Below the pieces are notes generated by a model that saw nothing but the letters and a program-made list of their open reading frames with translations, was not told the origin of the DNA and searched no databases. Made by a program: the position numbers and the translations under genes. Positions 1 through 12,128 of a DNA stretch of 64,000 bases are shown piece by piece; the stretch's first letter is position 1, and each line of letters starts with the position of its first letter. Origin of the DNA: Bimuria novae-zelandiae CBS 107.79 (Eukaryota; Ascomycota; Dothideomycetes; Pleosporales; Didymosphaeriaceae); assembly GCA_010015655.1 (NCBI GenBank), contig ML976665.1, forward strand, positions 179,909 to 243,908. The letters are read 5' to 3'.

Positions 1-807
1 GACAATAGTAACTATTATAAGGAATAGTTAGAAATATACAAGATTATAGACTATAAGTATTAAGAAGAGTAAGATAATCTAAATTAGGGAGTTACTTTTT
101 TTAATTAATAGTCTTAGCGTATCTTTAGAATAACTATTACATCCTAAATTAATTAGTTAGGTAGTATATTAATAACTTTATAATTATAGATAGGGTAGGC
201 CTATATAATAAATACAGACAATTAAGGGCAAGATACTAAGAAGCTTTTAAGCTAATAAGAATAGCTAGATTATAGGCTATATAGCTATCTAAGTATAATT
301 ATATAGCTATAAAAGCAGAGACTAATTAGGTTCTAGAGCTTTAAAGGTTACTCTTAGTTAAAGAGAATTTTATAAGGGCAGTTATCTATGTCGTATCTAT
401 ATAGGTAATAACCTTTTAGTAACATAGAAGTAAGAATATAACTATCTTTTGAAAGCAATTAATAAAACTCTTCTAAGACTATATAATTCTATAGTATCTA
501 ATTAAGGATAAATAAAAAGACGCTTTTGCTACTATTGGTTTATCTCTTACTAATAGTAATAAATCTACCTAGGCCACAGCCAAGGAAGCCTCTCTCATAA
601 ATAAAGTAGTAATATTAAAATATTAACGAAGACCTCCTAAATAATAATCTACTAGTAATAGTACTAAAGCTAAGCGGTCCGTAATTATAAATAATAAGCT
701 AATAATAGTTAGTAGTCTTAAGTATCCGGCATATAAATAATACTATAGTTTATAAGACTACTTCTACGCTTTCTTAGATAAGTAGCTAAAATAGTTTAGT
801 CTAAAAC
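1..807. other. AT-rich RIP-type remnant, unidentified
   Basis: Very AT-rich DNA dense in TAA/TAG in every frame, with no open reading frame of note. It is probably decayed transposon sequence by its composition and its place beside recognisable elements, but no family motif could be read. It forms the left flank of the solo LTR insertion. Confidence 0.6.
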
Positions 808-1265
808 TGTTAGGATCTGAACATGTATGGGACGCGGAGGACCAACGGGCCCTCAGCGGGGGTGACACTTGGTGGGGTTGCCCAACCGAGATCACGTGAT
901 GTACCATCCAGCCAAGACATACCATCCAGCCAAGATCATGGACGGTATACCATCCATGGATGACACGACCATCCACCAGAAAGATAGGATGGCAGAAAGA
1001 TAGGTGGACGGTAACCAATAAACCTCTTGTATATAAACCGACACGAATACCCTTATGGCATTCGTGTTCAATCTTGTTTATCAATCTATCGTTTGGATCT
1101 GAGTAAGCAACCTTGTTGATTTGATTGTGCCGTACACACCTTCGATACCAACGCCCCAGTGACAAGCGCAAGCTATCACTACAACCTCTCCCGTCCTACC
1201 AGTATTCCTGCCCGAGAACCAACCCTAACCCCTTAGGGATTAGCTATCCTTTTGGGGACTTAACA
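808..1265. mobile_element. Solo LTR with 5-bp target duplication
   Basis: A 458-bp segment starts TGTTAGGATCTG and ends GGGGACTTAACA, giving the TG...CA ends of an LTR. It is flanked by a perfect 5-bp direct repeat AAAAC (803-807 and 1266-1270). It contains a TATA-like TATATAAAC near 1030 and two close copies of a TACCATCCAGCCAAGA-like motif near 900-935. Unlike the surrounding DNA it keeps normal base composition with many CpA and CpG sites, so it looks undamaged by RIP. No internal retrotransposon region or second LTR adjoins it, which is the signature of LTR-LTR recombination. Its ends resemble those of the Gypsy LTR at 3299. Confidence 0.85.
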
Positions 1266-3298
1266 AAAACTAAGTATAGTTACCCTAATTAAATTTAGGC
1301 TAGAGAATAATTTAGAGCTTTAACAAACCCTAAAGATAATGAAAAGGGCAAAATTATAAGCACCTATAAATAAACTATTATATACCATACTATTACTTAA
1401 ATCACTAAAGCTAATAATAAGTAACTAGTTAGACGCTAGATTACTAAAATTCTAGTAAATTTTAAAACTATATCTGCGTATAGGAAATTAAACATATACC
1501 TACTACGATACTTAGCTATACTTAACTTGGGTATAACCTGCTATATTTTAATAATATTAATTACTTTATCTTCTACAGGCCACTATTGCCTGGAGGCTTT
1601 ATATAGGCAGAAAATACGTAAGTATAGATTAAAGAATATACGAGCGTCTATCTTAACATATAAAGTGTAAGCAGAAACTAAATAATAGAGTTAAATATTA
1701 GTATTTATTACCTTAATCTACGTTGCAATCTCATATTATTCTAATTACTTTAGAGACAAGACTTTTAGTAGGACACGTAAGTAAAACTAATAATACTAAA
1801 GTAATAAGATAATATAATATTAGTAGAATTAGAGATACATAGGTAATAGGTACTAGAATATAAATCAGCCTTTATAAGATATACTATTACTAATAATACG
1901 CTAGTAGCGTATATAAATAGCTTAAGAATAAAATATAGGCTATATAAAGTAAACGTAATTATTTAGTATAAGTAATTAGGATATCTAGAACTTTAGGCAC
2001 TTAAATACCTGGTATAGTAATTTAAAAGATACGGATTAAAAGACTTATTATAGTTAAATATAATGCCTGCGGTGGAGCTAAACTTTAGTAATAAATTTAT
2101 AAATATTTATAGGACCTTACTAAAGGCCTAAGGGAAAGGATAGTAATTAACTTTTATAATTTTAAAGTAAATAGCTCCATAAGAGAGAAAAGTTAAATAC
2201 AAATTATTAATAGATTTTTTAGATTTACTTAGGAAATCTATTTTAAAAATAACTACCTAGCACGATTTATTATTAAGTAACTTAGCACTCTTATACTATT
2301 TATAAAATTATAATTTAAACTTACGATATAAGTTATTAAATCTAATAATAAGATCTTCTTTATTAAAGTAAATATTAAGAAGTAGTGCATAGCGTAAGGT
2401 ATTATATTTAAGCCTTTAGCACCAAATATTGAAGTATAAAATAAAGAAGCTAAATACTTAAGGAGTATAATTAAGAAGAAAACGCGTGCGATATAGATTA
2501 ACACTAATCTACTTTAGTAGATATAGTCTAAGATTATCTAAGCTATAGTCTACCTTTATAATTAAACGCTAAACTAAGCTAATTAATAATAATCTCTATA
2601 TAAAGTATTTTTTACGATAGTAGCCTTTTAGAATAACGTTGTCACCTAACGAAAGAAGCTAAATTAAACTTACTTAAAAGCCTATAACTATAAGGCCTTT
2701 ATTATAACTAATAATAGTAAGCGTAGTGAGGACAAGCTCTAGCGACTAGACCCTAAAGCCTAAATAGACTATTTAGTTAGCTATAAATTAATTAATATTG
2801 GAATAATACTAATCCTCTTTGTAGTAAAAATAATTAGTATGCGCGACTTAATCTTTAATAAGAATACTATATTTTTAGGTAAAACTAAAGACCTAATAGA
2901 TAATATTATGCACAACACCTTAGAAGAGATAATAATATAAGTATAATAAGTAGAGTTACCTCCCTTACCTTGTTAGGATTAAGCTATAGAGTTTTTTTTT
3001 TTTTATAAAAATAAGATAATTACTAACGCGCTAGGGAAAGAGGATAAAAAAGCCCCTAGATATATACAAAATAGAATAGTTAATTATAATTATTTAATGC
3101 CTTTATTAATACTACTACTAATTACACTACTTACCTAATTACTAGCTAGAGATAATTAAGCTAAACTATCCCTAAGAGTATAATTAGGGTAAAAATAAGT
3201 TAGCCCTTAGGCCGTCGTATTTATGGTAGGTATAGAAGCAGGAAGTAGTATTAAGTATTAAAATAAGGCACTAAATAAGGCTTAACTTAGACGCATAA
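1266..3298. other. AT-rich RIP-type remnant, unidentified
   Basis: AT-rich sequence with stops in all frames, continuous in character with 1-807 and interrupted by the solo LTR. The open frame on the minus strand near 2253-2504 is low-complexity and not credible as a gene. Probably old transposon sequence; I could not assign a family. Confidence 0.55.
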
Positions 3299-3651
3299 TG
3301 TTAGGATCTATTAAGATCTAATATAATGCGTGACGGGGTATCGACACTTATCTATACGCCTAAGCCAAGATTCCTAACTTAGCCACGAATTACGTGATAA
3401 GTCACGTGTCGTAGGAATATTAGGAGTCCTAGAAGTATCTTAAAATTTAGGATCTTAGAAAAAATAGGACTTTAGGGTCTATAGGATAGGACTTATATAT
3501 AAGAACGTTAACGATAGACCTTCTATCTTTGTGTTTAACCTCGTTTATAATCGCGTATTACTTTTAATACTAACGCCCTATTAATACGCGCGAGCTATTA
3601 ATAAACCCTTTTTTATCTTATTAGTACTCGCTATCCCTTAAGGACTTAATA
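3299..3651 (+). repeat. 5' LTR of the Gypsy element
   Basis: Begins TGTTAGGATCTATTAAGATC and ends near GGACTTAATA, where the terminal CA appears changed to TA. The first about 160 bp align with 10570-10728. The promoter-like TATATATAAG lies near 3493. The right end is placed by comparison with the intact solo LTR end (GGACTTAACA), so it may be off by a few bases. Confidence 0.8.
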
Positions 3652-5836
3652 TCTTAAACGCCCGTAATATAAGTACTTTAAGGACCCCTACTTTTTTATA
3701 GATTTTAATAGTACTAGCGTTCTACTAATACAGAATAGTGAGAATAAAGTATATAAACCTAATTTATATAATAGTAACTACAAGCTCCATAATACTTAGC
3801 TACTATAACTAGACTTATACTTCTTTAACTAGAATAATAATCTTAATAATTTAAAGAAAGTTATCTTCGCTATAATATATATACAAGGAGTAGCCAATAA
3901 ATAAATCCGCCTTTACCTAATTCAATAGTTAGACATAGACTATAAGAACTAGAGTGAAGACTACATAAATAGCTATAATAACTTAAATCGATTAGACTCG
4001 TCTAACTTATAATTATATAAGAATATAAATAAAGGATTAGACGTAATAGAAATTAAACTAATTTAGTAATCTTATACGCCGCACCTAAATAAAAATAATT
4101 AAATAAAGATAATCGTTAACGTCTTTAACTTCTTAAAATAGCATTAATCACGCGAAGGAGATTTCGGATATATAGCCATAGACCTAGTACTAGCCACGCA
4201 CTATCCTAGACGGATTAATATAATTAGTAAGAAGGATCGCGAGTGGGCCAATACACGCTACTAAAACAATACTAGGAAGAATTACCTAGTTAAAGATCTA
4301 AAATACTAACTAGAGTATAACCTAGACTATCACAACCCGCTAAATGAAACTCTATAATAGAGATTCTATAGTGAAGATTAATGTAACATTCACTTTTGCG
4401 CTAAATAATAAGGATATTTTCCTCTATAATAATAATAATCTAATTAAGAATAGTTGAATTACCTAATCTCGCATTACGATGCATATCTTTAAGATAAGTA
4501 AGAGGTAAGATATTTTTTATAGCTAAGTAAAAATAAGAACTAAGCCTTATTATTATTAGTAAATAGATAATATACATTATAGATCTAGTAAACGTATCTA
4601 TACCCTAACTGCGAGCAATATGCAAGTTTAAAAAAATATAGATTTAATAAACTAAGTAAGAGATTAATAACCCTAAGAATTAAATTAGATAAGAATAGTA
4701 AAATATTTTACAAAGAGGCTTAGTAATAACCTTAAAATAAAAAGAAGGAGAGTTATCCCAAGCTAGTAAACGTACTAATTAAGAAGATATCTTTTTTAGA
4801 CCTAGGCTTAGGTGGGAAAACGCCTTTAAAGAATTAAATACTATAAATAACTAAGTATTAGTTAAGCTATTCGTATAGCTTAAAGGAATATAAATAAAGG
4901 CTATGCTGGATTCAGGAGCACAGAAGAATTATATATTATAACACGTACTTAATAGAGCTAGACTCTATAAATGCAAAAAAGCTATATTATATTTAATTAT
5001 TATTATAAATAGATACCTCCTACTAAGCACACCACGAATAGAATATAAAGTTAAAATAATACTTATAATTTTATAAATACTAGGAAATAATTATCCTTAA
5101 TATCCTTAAAGAAGCTAGTTACAATATAGTACTAAAAATTTCCTAGTTAAGAAAGTATAACCCTATAATTAACTAGAAATAAAAAACGCTATTCCTTAAA
5201 TACTATAAATATATACTATAAGTAGAGCCTACGTATTAATAGAGTATAATAGCAAATAAGAGAGCTATAAACAACTTAGTCTCGTGACTAAAAGTTAATA
5301 AATATAAAAATTCTTGGCAGACGCTGGCAGGAACCACCAGGTTATAGAGTACAAGATGATAAACAACACACTCTATAAAATTCTAGAATGCTATTAAGCA
5401 TGGAAGCATATGTTTACCGAACGAGAAGGAAAGACTAATTTTTTAGAACACTAACTCTAGGATCTCGCAATAGACCTAGAAGAAGGAAAAACGCCATCCT
5501 TTAGACTACTATATAGTACGACTAGAAAAGAACTCTAATAAAAGAAGAATTTATTAAGATAAATCTTAATAAGGGCTATGTATAACTATTGAAATTGCTA
5601 GTAACTAGCCCCTTTATATTTTTTATAATAAAGAACAAAACACCACGACTATATATTAACTATTATAAAATTAATAATATAATAATTAAAAATTAATACT
5701 TACTACTAAGTATTTTAGAGCTTAAAGACTAATTCTTAAGAGCTAAAATCTTTATAATAATAGATCTATAAGATCGATACCACCTTACTTTAATTAAAGG
5801 AGGTAACGAGTAGAACATAGCGTTTAGATTACGCTA

Positions 5837-5877
5837 ACGTGGTTCACCACCGAGCGGGCCAACCCCACCGAGCGGGC
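5837..5877 (+). repeat. Left terminal inverted repeat of Fot1-like element
   Basis: 41 bp, exact reverse complement of 7643-7683, preceded by the TA target duplication at 5835-5836. Holds two copies of CCACCGAGCGGGC in direct orientation. Confidence 0.92.
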
Positions 5878-5979
5878 TACTTTTTAAAAGTCAGTCTATT
5901 GCGAAGCGCCTCCTACAACACCACTATAATTTACTATAATTTGCAGAACATAGAAATACTATTCAGACTTATTACTATT

Positions 5980-7602
5980 AGATGTATCTACAATTTCTAC
6001 TGCGCAGGTGCGAGCGTTGTGGCTAGCTTCGCCGCAACGTCTGTAGCGCCTCTGCCCACGCACCCTCTTTGCAGACTCTTCACCCTCCTTTTGCCCACTA
6101 CTATCCTTTTTAGCTATTAAATTAACTACCTCTTTTACTATAAGTATCTTAGCTGCCTAAATATACTTCCTTTTTTAACTTTTTACCTCTATTACTATCT
6201 CTACTGCCTTGTAAAGCCCTGCTATTTCTTATTATATTAACACTGTTTCGTGCCCTATTAATATAACACCTTTGTTAAGCTGCTTAATAGCTCTAAGAAG
6301 CGGAAAAACTAGTGAATCTTTATGCTTTTATACACGCTTACGAACTAGCGTTAACTAAGCCTCTATCTCGCGGAGGTTGCTTAGTGTTTTTAATTCCTAT
6401 AAGGTGTCCTTTGCGTTAGGTGGAGTTGGCGTATAAAGAACCATATTAAGTCTTAATAACACCGCCTCTAGGTTATGTAGGACTAATCTAGCGCCTCTAA
6501 AGCCTGCGCAGATATTCGCCTTTGTTATTATTTTCTTAAAAGCTACTTTAAAGGCTAGTAGAAAGACCTTCTTTTTAATCTGCTTAGTGCTATACCGCGC
6601 TAAGCTACTAATCTTATTACTGTACGCCCGCTTTAAAGGCGAAAAACAACCTATATTAAGTGGCTATAAGAGGTGTGATGAGTGTGGAGGCATATAGAGA
6701 ATAATAATCTTCTGTTCCTTACAGTATTTGTGGAATTCGTGTGAGTAGTGGCTCTTGTGGCTATCTATAATTAGTAGCTAGTGTGCACCTAAACTACGCG
6801 CCTTAGTATAGGTATTAAAGTGCCTTAGCTAGGCAAGGCTAAGCTTGTTTAATATCTAGCTATTAAGACTAACTTTAATAACCTAGTCTTAGGGTAGATT
6901 ATAGAACTAGGACGTAATTAGAATCTTGCTAGGGAAGATAAGAAAGGGTGGCAGAGCCTAGCCTTTAGCGCTAACACCCTAGATATTAGTAACCTACCTA
7001 TAGTTACTAGGTTAAATCTTCTTTAGGTTGCTTCGCTTCTTAGAGCCTATAAAGACTATCTAACCTTGTATTACCCCTATTATAAAGCCTATCTCGTCGA
7101 AGTTGTACGTGTCGTTATCAGCGATACCGTACTTAGCCTTAGTATTAGCAACTAGCTTAAACTAGGGCGTTATAATACGTAGATCTTTATTTAGGGCTTA
7201 CTAACAATTATATAGATAGCTCCTTTAAAGCTTAATTTCTAGCGTACGCGTCTTAAGCCTGTCTACCTAGTGCTTACTAATAGGCTATCCACCGCGCTTA
7301 GTAAGTAGATTATTAGCTATATCTTAGACTATATCCCTTGTTGCACCTATTCCTCGCTGGTTAAGCTTAAGTATACGTTAGACTAGAGCCTCCTTCTCTA
7401 GCTTAGTCAGCTTCTTTAAGTTAGGCTCGCGATTGCGTCGAGAGAGGGCTCTTTAGCGTTATTATTATACTATTATTTAAGGCACGCTAAAGGCTATAAT
7501 AACGCGTCTTTTACTCTTATTATAATCTTTAATTATAGCTTAAATAGCAAGCTATAGTGCGCTTTTAGTATAAGGTTGTTACGCGTTATGTTGTGATGGC
7601 AT
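5980..7602 (-). pseudogene. Fot1/pogo-type DDE transposase remnant
   Basis: Reading from an ATG at 7602 on the minus strand, one frame keeps long recognisable stretches split by TAA/TAG codons. It opens MPSQHNA and runs through a Lys/Arg-rich helix-turn-helix-like start. It continues through a CENPB-type region (KLTKLEKEALV, LLTKRGG) and into the DDE core, where NDTYNFDEIGFIIGVI matches the first catalytic Asp motif of Fot1/pogo transposases. Most stops fall where Gln would be expected (CAA/CAG to TAA/TAG), as RIP produces. The 3' limit is estimated from the usual length of the family (about 540 residues). Confidence 0.8.
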
Positions 7603-7642
7603 TGTGGTATAAGCTAGAGGTGGGCTGCATTTAGCAAAGTTG

Positions 7643-7683
7643 GCCCGCTCGGTGGGGTTGGCCCGCTCGGTGGTGAACCACGT
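7643..7683 (-). repeat. Right terminal inverted repeat of Fot1-like element
   Basis: 41 bp, exact reverse complement of 5837-5877, followed by TA at 7684-7685. No RIP-type change has occurred between the two ends. Confidence 0.92.
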
Positions 7684-10569
7684 TATAGACTATTTAAATA
7701 TATAATTATACTGTTTAGACTTACTAACGCACTACCGAACATCTAAGCACTAGTTAATAATATACTCTATAATTATTCAGATATATTTATTATTATATAT
7801 ATAGACGATATACTTATCTTCCTTAATAATAAATTAGATTACATTCCTTATATATAAATAGTATTAAAGGCATTAGATAAACATATCTTAAGATTAAGCT
7901 AAAAAAAAATATAAATAGTATATAAAATAACCTAAATTCCCAAGATATATTATTAGCACGAAAGAAATTAAAGTCGCGCTATATAAAATTAAATATATTA
8001 TAAACTAGTTAATACTAATAATAGTTAAGAATATCTCAGAATTCCTAAGATTTTATAAATTTAATAAATAGTTTATATAAGACTATGTAAAGGTCACGAT
8101 ACACTTAACTAATTTTACTAAGAAAGAGATACTTTTTAAATAAACTAAAGAATATAAAGAATAATTTAGACACTTAGTAAAAGGATGCACTACGGCACCA
8201 GTTCTTATTAATTTTAGGGACGAAGAACTACTGCAAATTAAAATAGACGTAAGCGATCTAGCGATTTGCGCATGCGCAAAATAAGAAAAAGACGGTAAAT
8301 GGCACCCTATCGCATACTATTCATGCAAGTTTAGTAGAGCAGAAACACAATACGACGTATACGATAAAGAACTCTACGCAATTATTAAGGCACTTAAGTA
8401 CTAAAGGATTTATATACTTAGCTACTTAAGCCTTATAAATTTTACACACTATAGAAACTTTATAAAACTAATAACTATAAAAGAACTTACGCCACGATAA
8501 GCAAGATAGTTAAAAATACTTAAATAGTATTAGTATAAGTTTAAGATTAGATATATACTAGGAAAGGATAATAAATAAGTAGATAGCCTTAGTAGGCGCA
8601 GCAACCTTATAAGAGAAAAGGAGAAGATCTACTTTACGATATTATAATAAAACCTAGATAGATTATTATAACCTACGATAGCACTTAATTAGTTACGTAT
8701 TATTACATAAAAGTATCTAAGGAGTTATAAACTAAGATTATATAATAATACTATAATAACCCAGTAAATAGACACCTAGGAGTTCGAACGACGATAGAAC
8801 TTAACTAATAAGGCTATTTATTTAGAAAAATAAAAGAAGTAATAATAAAGTATATTCGCAAATATATAAACTACTAAAAGAATAAACATACTATACACCT
8901 TAAGTACGGAGAGATGCAAGCAATCTAGATACCTACGGCACTATAGGAAGGTATTATTATAGACTTTATAACTAGATTACCTAGGTTAAAAGATCTATTA
9001 AACGGAGTACGCTATAATGCTATACTGGTAATTATTTACTAATTTACTAAATACGTAGAATTATTACCTTATTAGAAGATAACTATAGTAAAGGAACTAG
9101 CATTTTTTATTCTAGATTAACTTATATAACACTATAGAATTCTAAAGTTAATTATTAGCACTAGAGATAAGCTCTTTACCTTTAATTACTAAATAATGTT
9201 TATAGCACTTATTAGAACGAAAAGAAAACTATTTATAGTATATTATTTATAGATAGACGGAGAAATAGAACGTACGAATTAAATAATTAAAACGTACCTA
9301 CGCATCTACTATAATAATGAAAAGAATAATTATATTTCCTTACTACTTATAGCACAATTAGCATATAATAATAAAGTATTAGTAGTAACGGAATACACAT
9401 TATTCTACGCAAACTATAAAAAACACTTATATTTCTTTAATTAGACATTTCCTACTAACATTAGGATAGAAGAAGCGATTAACATGGCAGAAACTATAAA
9501 GAAAATATATAAATAACTGTAAAAGAACCTTAAGCAACCTTAATAGTAAAGTATTTTATATACTAATTATAAATAAAAAATTGCATTTTAGATAAAGAAG
9601 GGGGTAAAGCATATCTACTTATAAAAAAAATTTAAACCTAAAAGAAAAAGCCTAAGGAACTAAATTATGTTAAAGTTTAATAATTTTTTATTTTTAAATA
9701 GATAGTACTAGTTAACTACTAATTAGAAATATTATAAGACGCTAAGATATATCAAGTATTTTATATTAACTAATTAGAATCTGTAGATTCTAAGATACTT
9801 GTTAAAATAATCTTTTATTACTTACCTAAAAAATATTTAAAGTTAAATAAATACTACAGTACACGAATTAGCCACACACGTACCTTATTAAACAGAAAAG
9901 TTATTTATATAGTAAGAATACTTAGGAACTAGAGGACTACTTATAAAATTATTAAGAGAAAATCTAACATTACTAGCGCACTATTACGTAGTAAAAGAGA
10001 AAGGCTTTAACTAGATTATAAACTAGTCTATTACTATCGCATCTAGAGCAGCATTAAGATTAATTAATACTATTATTTAAGTAAGCTCCTTATAACCTTT
10101 AGGGCTTTTAATTTATTTATTATAAATATACTATAATTAATTAAATTTTATTCCTTTTAATATAATTTCTTACGCTAATTATATAACCGCGCCATCTTCT
10201 CTCGTGCTAGATAAGTACGCAAGAGTGCTACGTAAGCGAGCTCTTCTTTTATTTAAAGTTTTACCTCCTTTTTAGCATCTTACTTTTCTAATTTCTCTAA
10301 CTTAACATCTATTTTTAAATAATTTAGTATGGAATCTCCTCTAGCTTATATTTTTAATTATTATACTAAATATAATTTGTGCACTTTAAGTGCAGCGAAG
10401 ATAAACGATAGGGTATTTACTTCTTAGTATAGTACGTATACGCGACTATAGTAAACACGTAGTTTTACTTAAAGTAATTAGCTTATAATTAATAGTATTA
10501 GGTAGATTAAAAAAGTAGCTTTATAAGTAGTTTACTTATAAGGATATTAAGTCTAAAAAGGGGAGCTAA

Positions 10570-10728
10570 TATTAAGGTTTATTAAGATTTAATATAACGC
10601 GTAGCGGGGTATTAATATTTATTTATACGCCTAAGCTAAGATTCCTAACTAGTTATAAATTACGTAATAAGTCACGCCTCCTAGGAATATTACAAGTCTT
10701 AAGAGTATCTTAATATTTAGGACCTTAC
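10570..10728 (+). repeat. Truncated 3' LTR of the Gypsy element
   Basis: About 159 bp that align with the first part of the 5' LTR (for example ATTCCTAACT and TAGGAATATTA blocks). Similarity stops at TAGGACCTTA, 10719-10728. The next base belongs to the GC-rich aspartic protease remnant, so roughly the last 190 bp of this LTR are missing. Confidence 0.82.
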
Positions 10729-12128
10729 CAGCACGCTCTTCAACCACGTATCCCCAACACCGCTTCCCCTTAGCCCTGTCTCTGCACGGCGACCGTACAC
10801 CTTCCCGCTCCCACATCATCTACGTTGGGCGGCCTATCCACGTTCAGCATATCCGTTGGATTAACGAAGAATGTCGTGCCTTGAATAATCACGCCGAATC
10901 GCGGCGCTTTCGCATCACAGGATGTAGTATAAGTGTTACTCGACGCCAGATACCGTGCTGGTGGGACGAACAGCGAGGCCACATAATCTGCTACTTCGCC
11001 GGGGAGGTAGAGTAGTGTGGACCTGGAGTCGATGACCATATCCACCGGTTCTCCTGCTGTTGCGGCTGCCGTGGTGCGGTTGGGCCCCGTTGAGGTGGGT
11101 GTTGATTGGGACGCTGACGAAGGTAGGATCATGCGGTACATCGGGGATGCCGCCGATAGCGAGAAGGCCGCCGCCGTGGGGCGAAGATGGGTGGGGCCGA
11201 GAGAGGGCGAGAGTGAACATAGATGGGAGGCTGTGGGCTTCGAAGCTGCGGTGTGTTAGAGATGCACATTCGGAAAAGGGTTCAGGGAGAGGAATGGAGA
11301 GCGTGCTTACAGTGAGAACGGCACGATTGTGTAATTCAGATCACGGTAGTTTGAAGCAAGAGTCGCATAGGCGAGACCCACCAGCCCGGACGAAATGCAG
11401 TCGCCCATCCACCATCCGCGCTCGACGACGCCGATTGTTTGGCGGACAGCCATGTCTTGCTTACCTACATGCCTATTGTCAGCAAGCGTGTCTGTTCGGC
11501 AGCGAAACTTGATCTACCGTCGTCCCCGCCTATGCCTAGATCCTCGACACCCAAACATCATGTGAGATACTCGCCGTCCGAATACTTCACACCAAACCTT
11601 CTCCCCGTAATATCTCAAAACCCGGACTATCCTCTCTATCATACAAATCGCCAAAGCCACATGTTCTCTGCGACAATCGAGTGCACGTGAAGCGACTCGT
11701 ACAGACGAACGAGGAAGAAGCGACCCAAGTGTCCGAGCTGCCGGTATCAATGATGATCGTGTAAGGCTGAGAGGCGAGTGTGATGCTGGTCATGCATACA
11801 CGGCCACCGAGGGTGTCGAGTGATTGTTGGACTGTGGCAATCTGGTCGGTGGTAACAGACGAAGATGATGGGTAGATGGAGGATGCTACATTCGAGGTTT
11901 GCCGACGAGATAACTCGCAGCGTCTGTGCAAGTGCTGACGCGATGGGCCGTGGATGCGAGTACGGCGCTGCGACGAGCTGGAAAACATGGCTTGTTGCTG
12001 GCAAGGTCAGTTGCTGTGGGGGTTTGGGAGTCAGGGTGCTGATCCGCCATGCGAGCTGGAGACCGCTGATCTAACGCAACGACGGAAGGAGCGATGCTCG
12101 AGATGCATGCCAATATTCGGAAACGCAT
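10729..12128 (-). pseudogene. Secreted pepsin-like aspartic protease (A1), broken and 3'-truncated
   Basis: The ATG at 12128 opens a signal peptide (MRFRILACISSIAPSVVA) that is followed by a frame change. The mature N-lobe then reads IIIDTGSSDTWVASSSFVC, the first catalytic Asp motif of family A1 (near 11720). Further fragments in other frames read FGVKYSDGEYLT (flap region) and SSGLVGLAYATLASNYRDLNYT (near 11350-11420). A normal-looking intron lies near 11245-11308. The C-lobe reads VDMVIDSRSTLLYLP near 11020, where the second motif should be D-[ST]-G and has Arg for Gly. The remnant ends GDTWLKSVL in a shifted frame exactly where the retrotransposon LTR begins. At least three frame changes plus the lost C-terminus make it a pseudogene. 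Confidence 0.82.

Larger units (their letters stand above)
5837..7683 (-). mobile_element. Fot1/pogo (Tc1-mariner type) DNA transposon, nested
   Basis: A 1847-bp insertion with perfect 41-bp terminal inverted repeats (5837-5877 and 7643-7683), each beginning ACGTGGTTCACCACC, and a TA duplication at the target site (5835-5836 and 7684-7685). These are hallmarks of the Tc1/mariner superfamily. Each inverted repeat contains the submotif CCACCGAGCGGGC twice. The element sits inside the Gypsy reverse transcriptase, so it arrived after that retrotransposon. Its transposase is on the minus strand and is RIP-damaged, while the inverted repeats look intact. Confidence 0.9.
3700..10100 (+). pseudogene. 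Gag-Pol polyprotein remnant (Gypsy)
   Basis: Polyprotein of the retrotransposon: Gag, aspartic protease, reverse transcriptase, RNase H and integrase would make and insert new copies. Only motifs survive (protease D-S-G near 4910, RT Y-I-D-D near 7800, RNase H near 8250-8400, integrase Asp near 8960). Many Gln codons read TAA or TAG, and the coding sequence is split by the 1.85-kb DNA transposon between about 5836 and 7684. The outer limits given are approximate because no start or stop can be trusted. Confidence 0.75.
3299..10728 (+). mobile_element. RIP-degraded Ty3/Gypsy LTR retrotransposon, 3'-truncated
   Basis: Bounded by a 5' LTR (3299-3651) and a matching but shortened 3' LTR (10570-10728). 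Between them, broken plus-strand coding sequence still shows, in Gypsy order, a retropepsin motif near 4900 (A-M-L-D-S-G-A), reverse transcriptase with YIDDILIF near 7795-7820, RNase H near 8250-8400 (readable as AYYSCKFSRAETQYDVYDKE) and an integrase core near 8950-9070 (IIIDFITRLP). Frames are riddled with TAA/TAG where Gln codons are expected, the effect of C-to-T change at CpA (RIP). A Fot1/pogo element interrupts the reverse transcriptase. The element cannot be active. Confidence 0.88.

Noticed and set aside
764..1171. 135-codon minus-strand frame in the solo LTR
   Set aside because: Lies across an LTR and its flank; explained by the LTR keeping normal composition, not by a gene.
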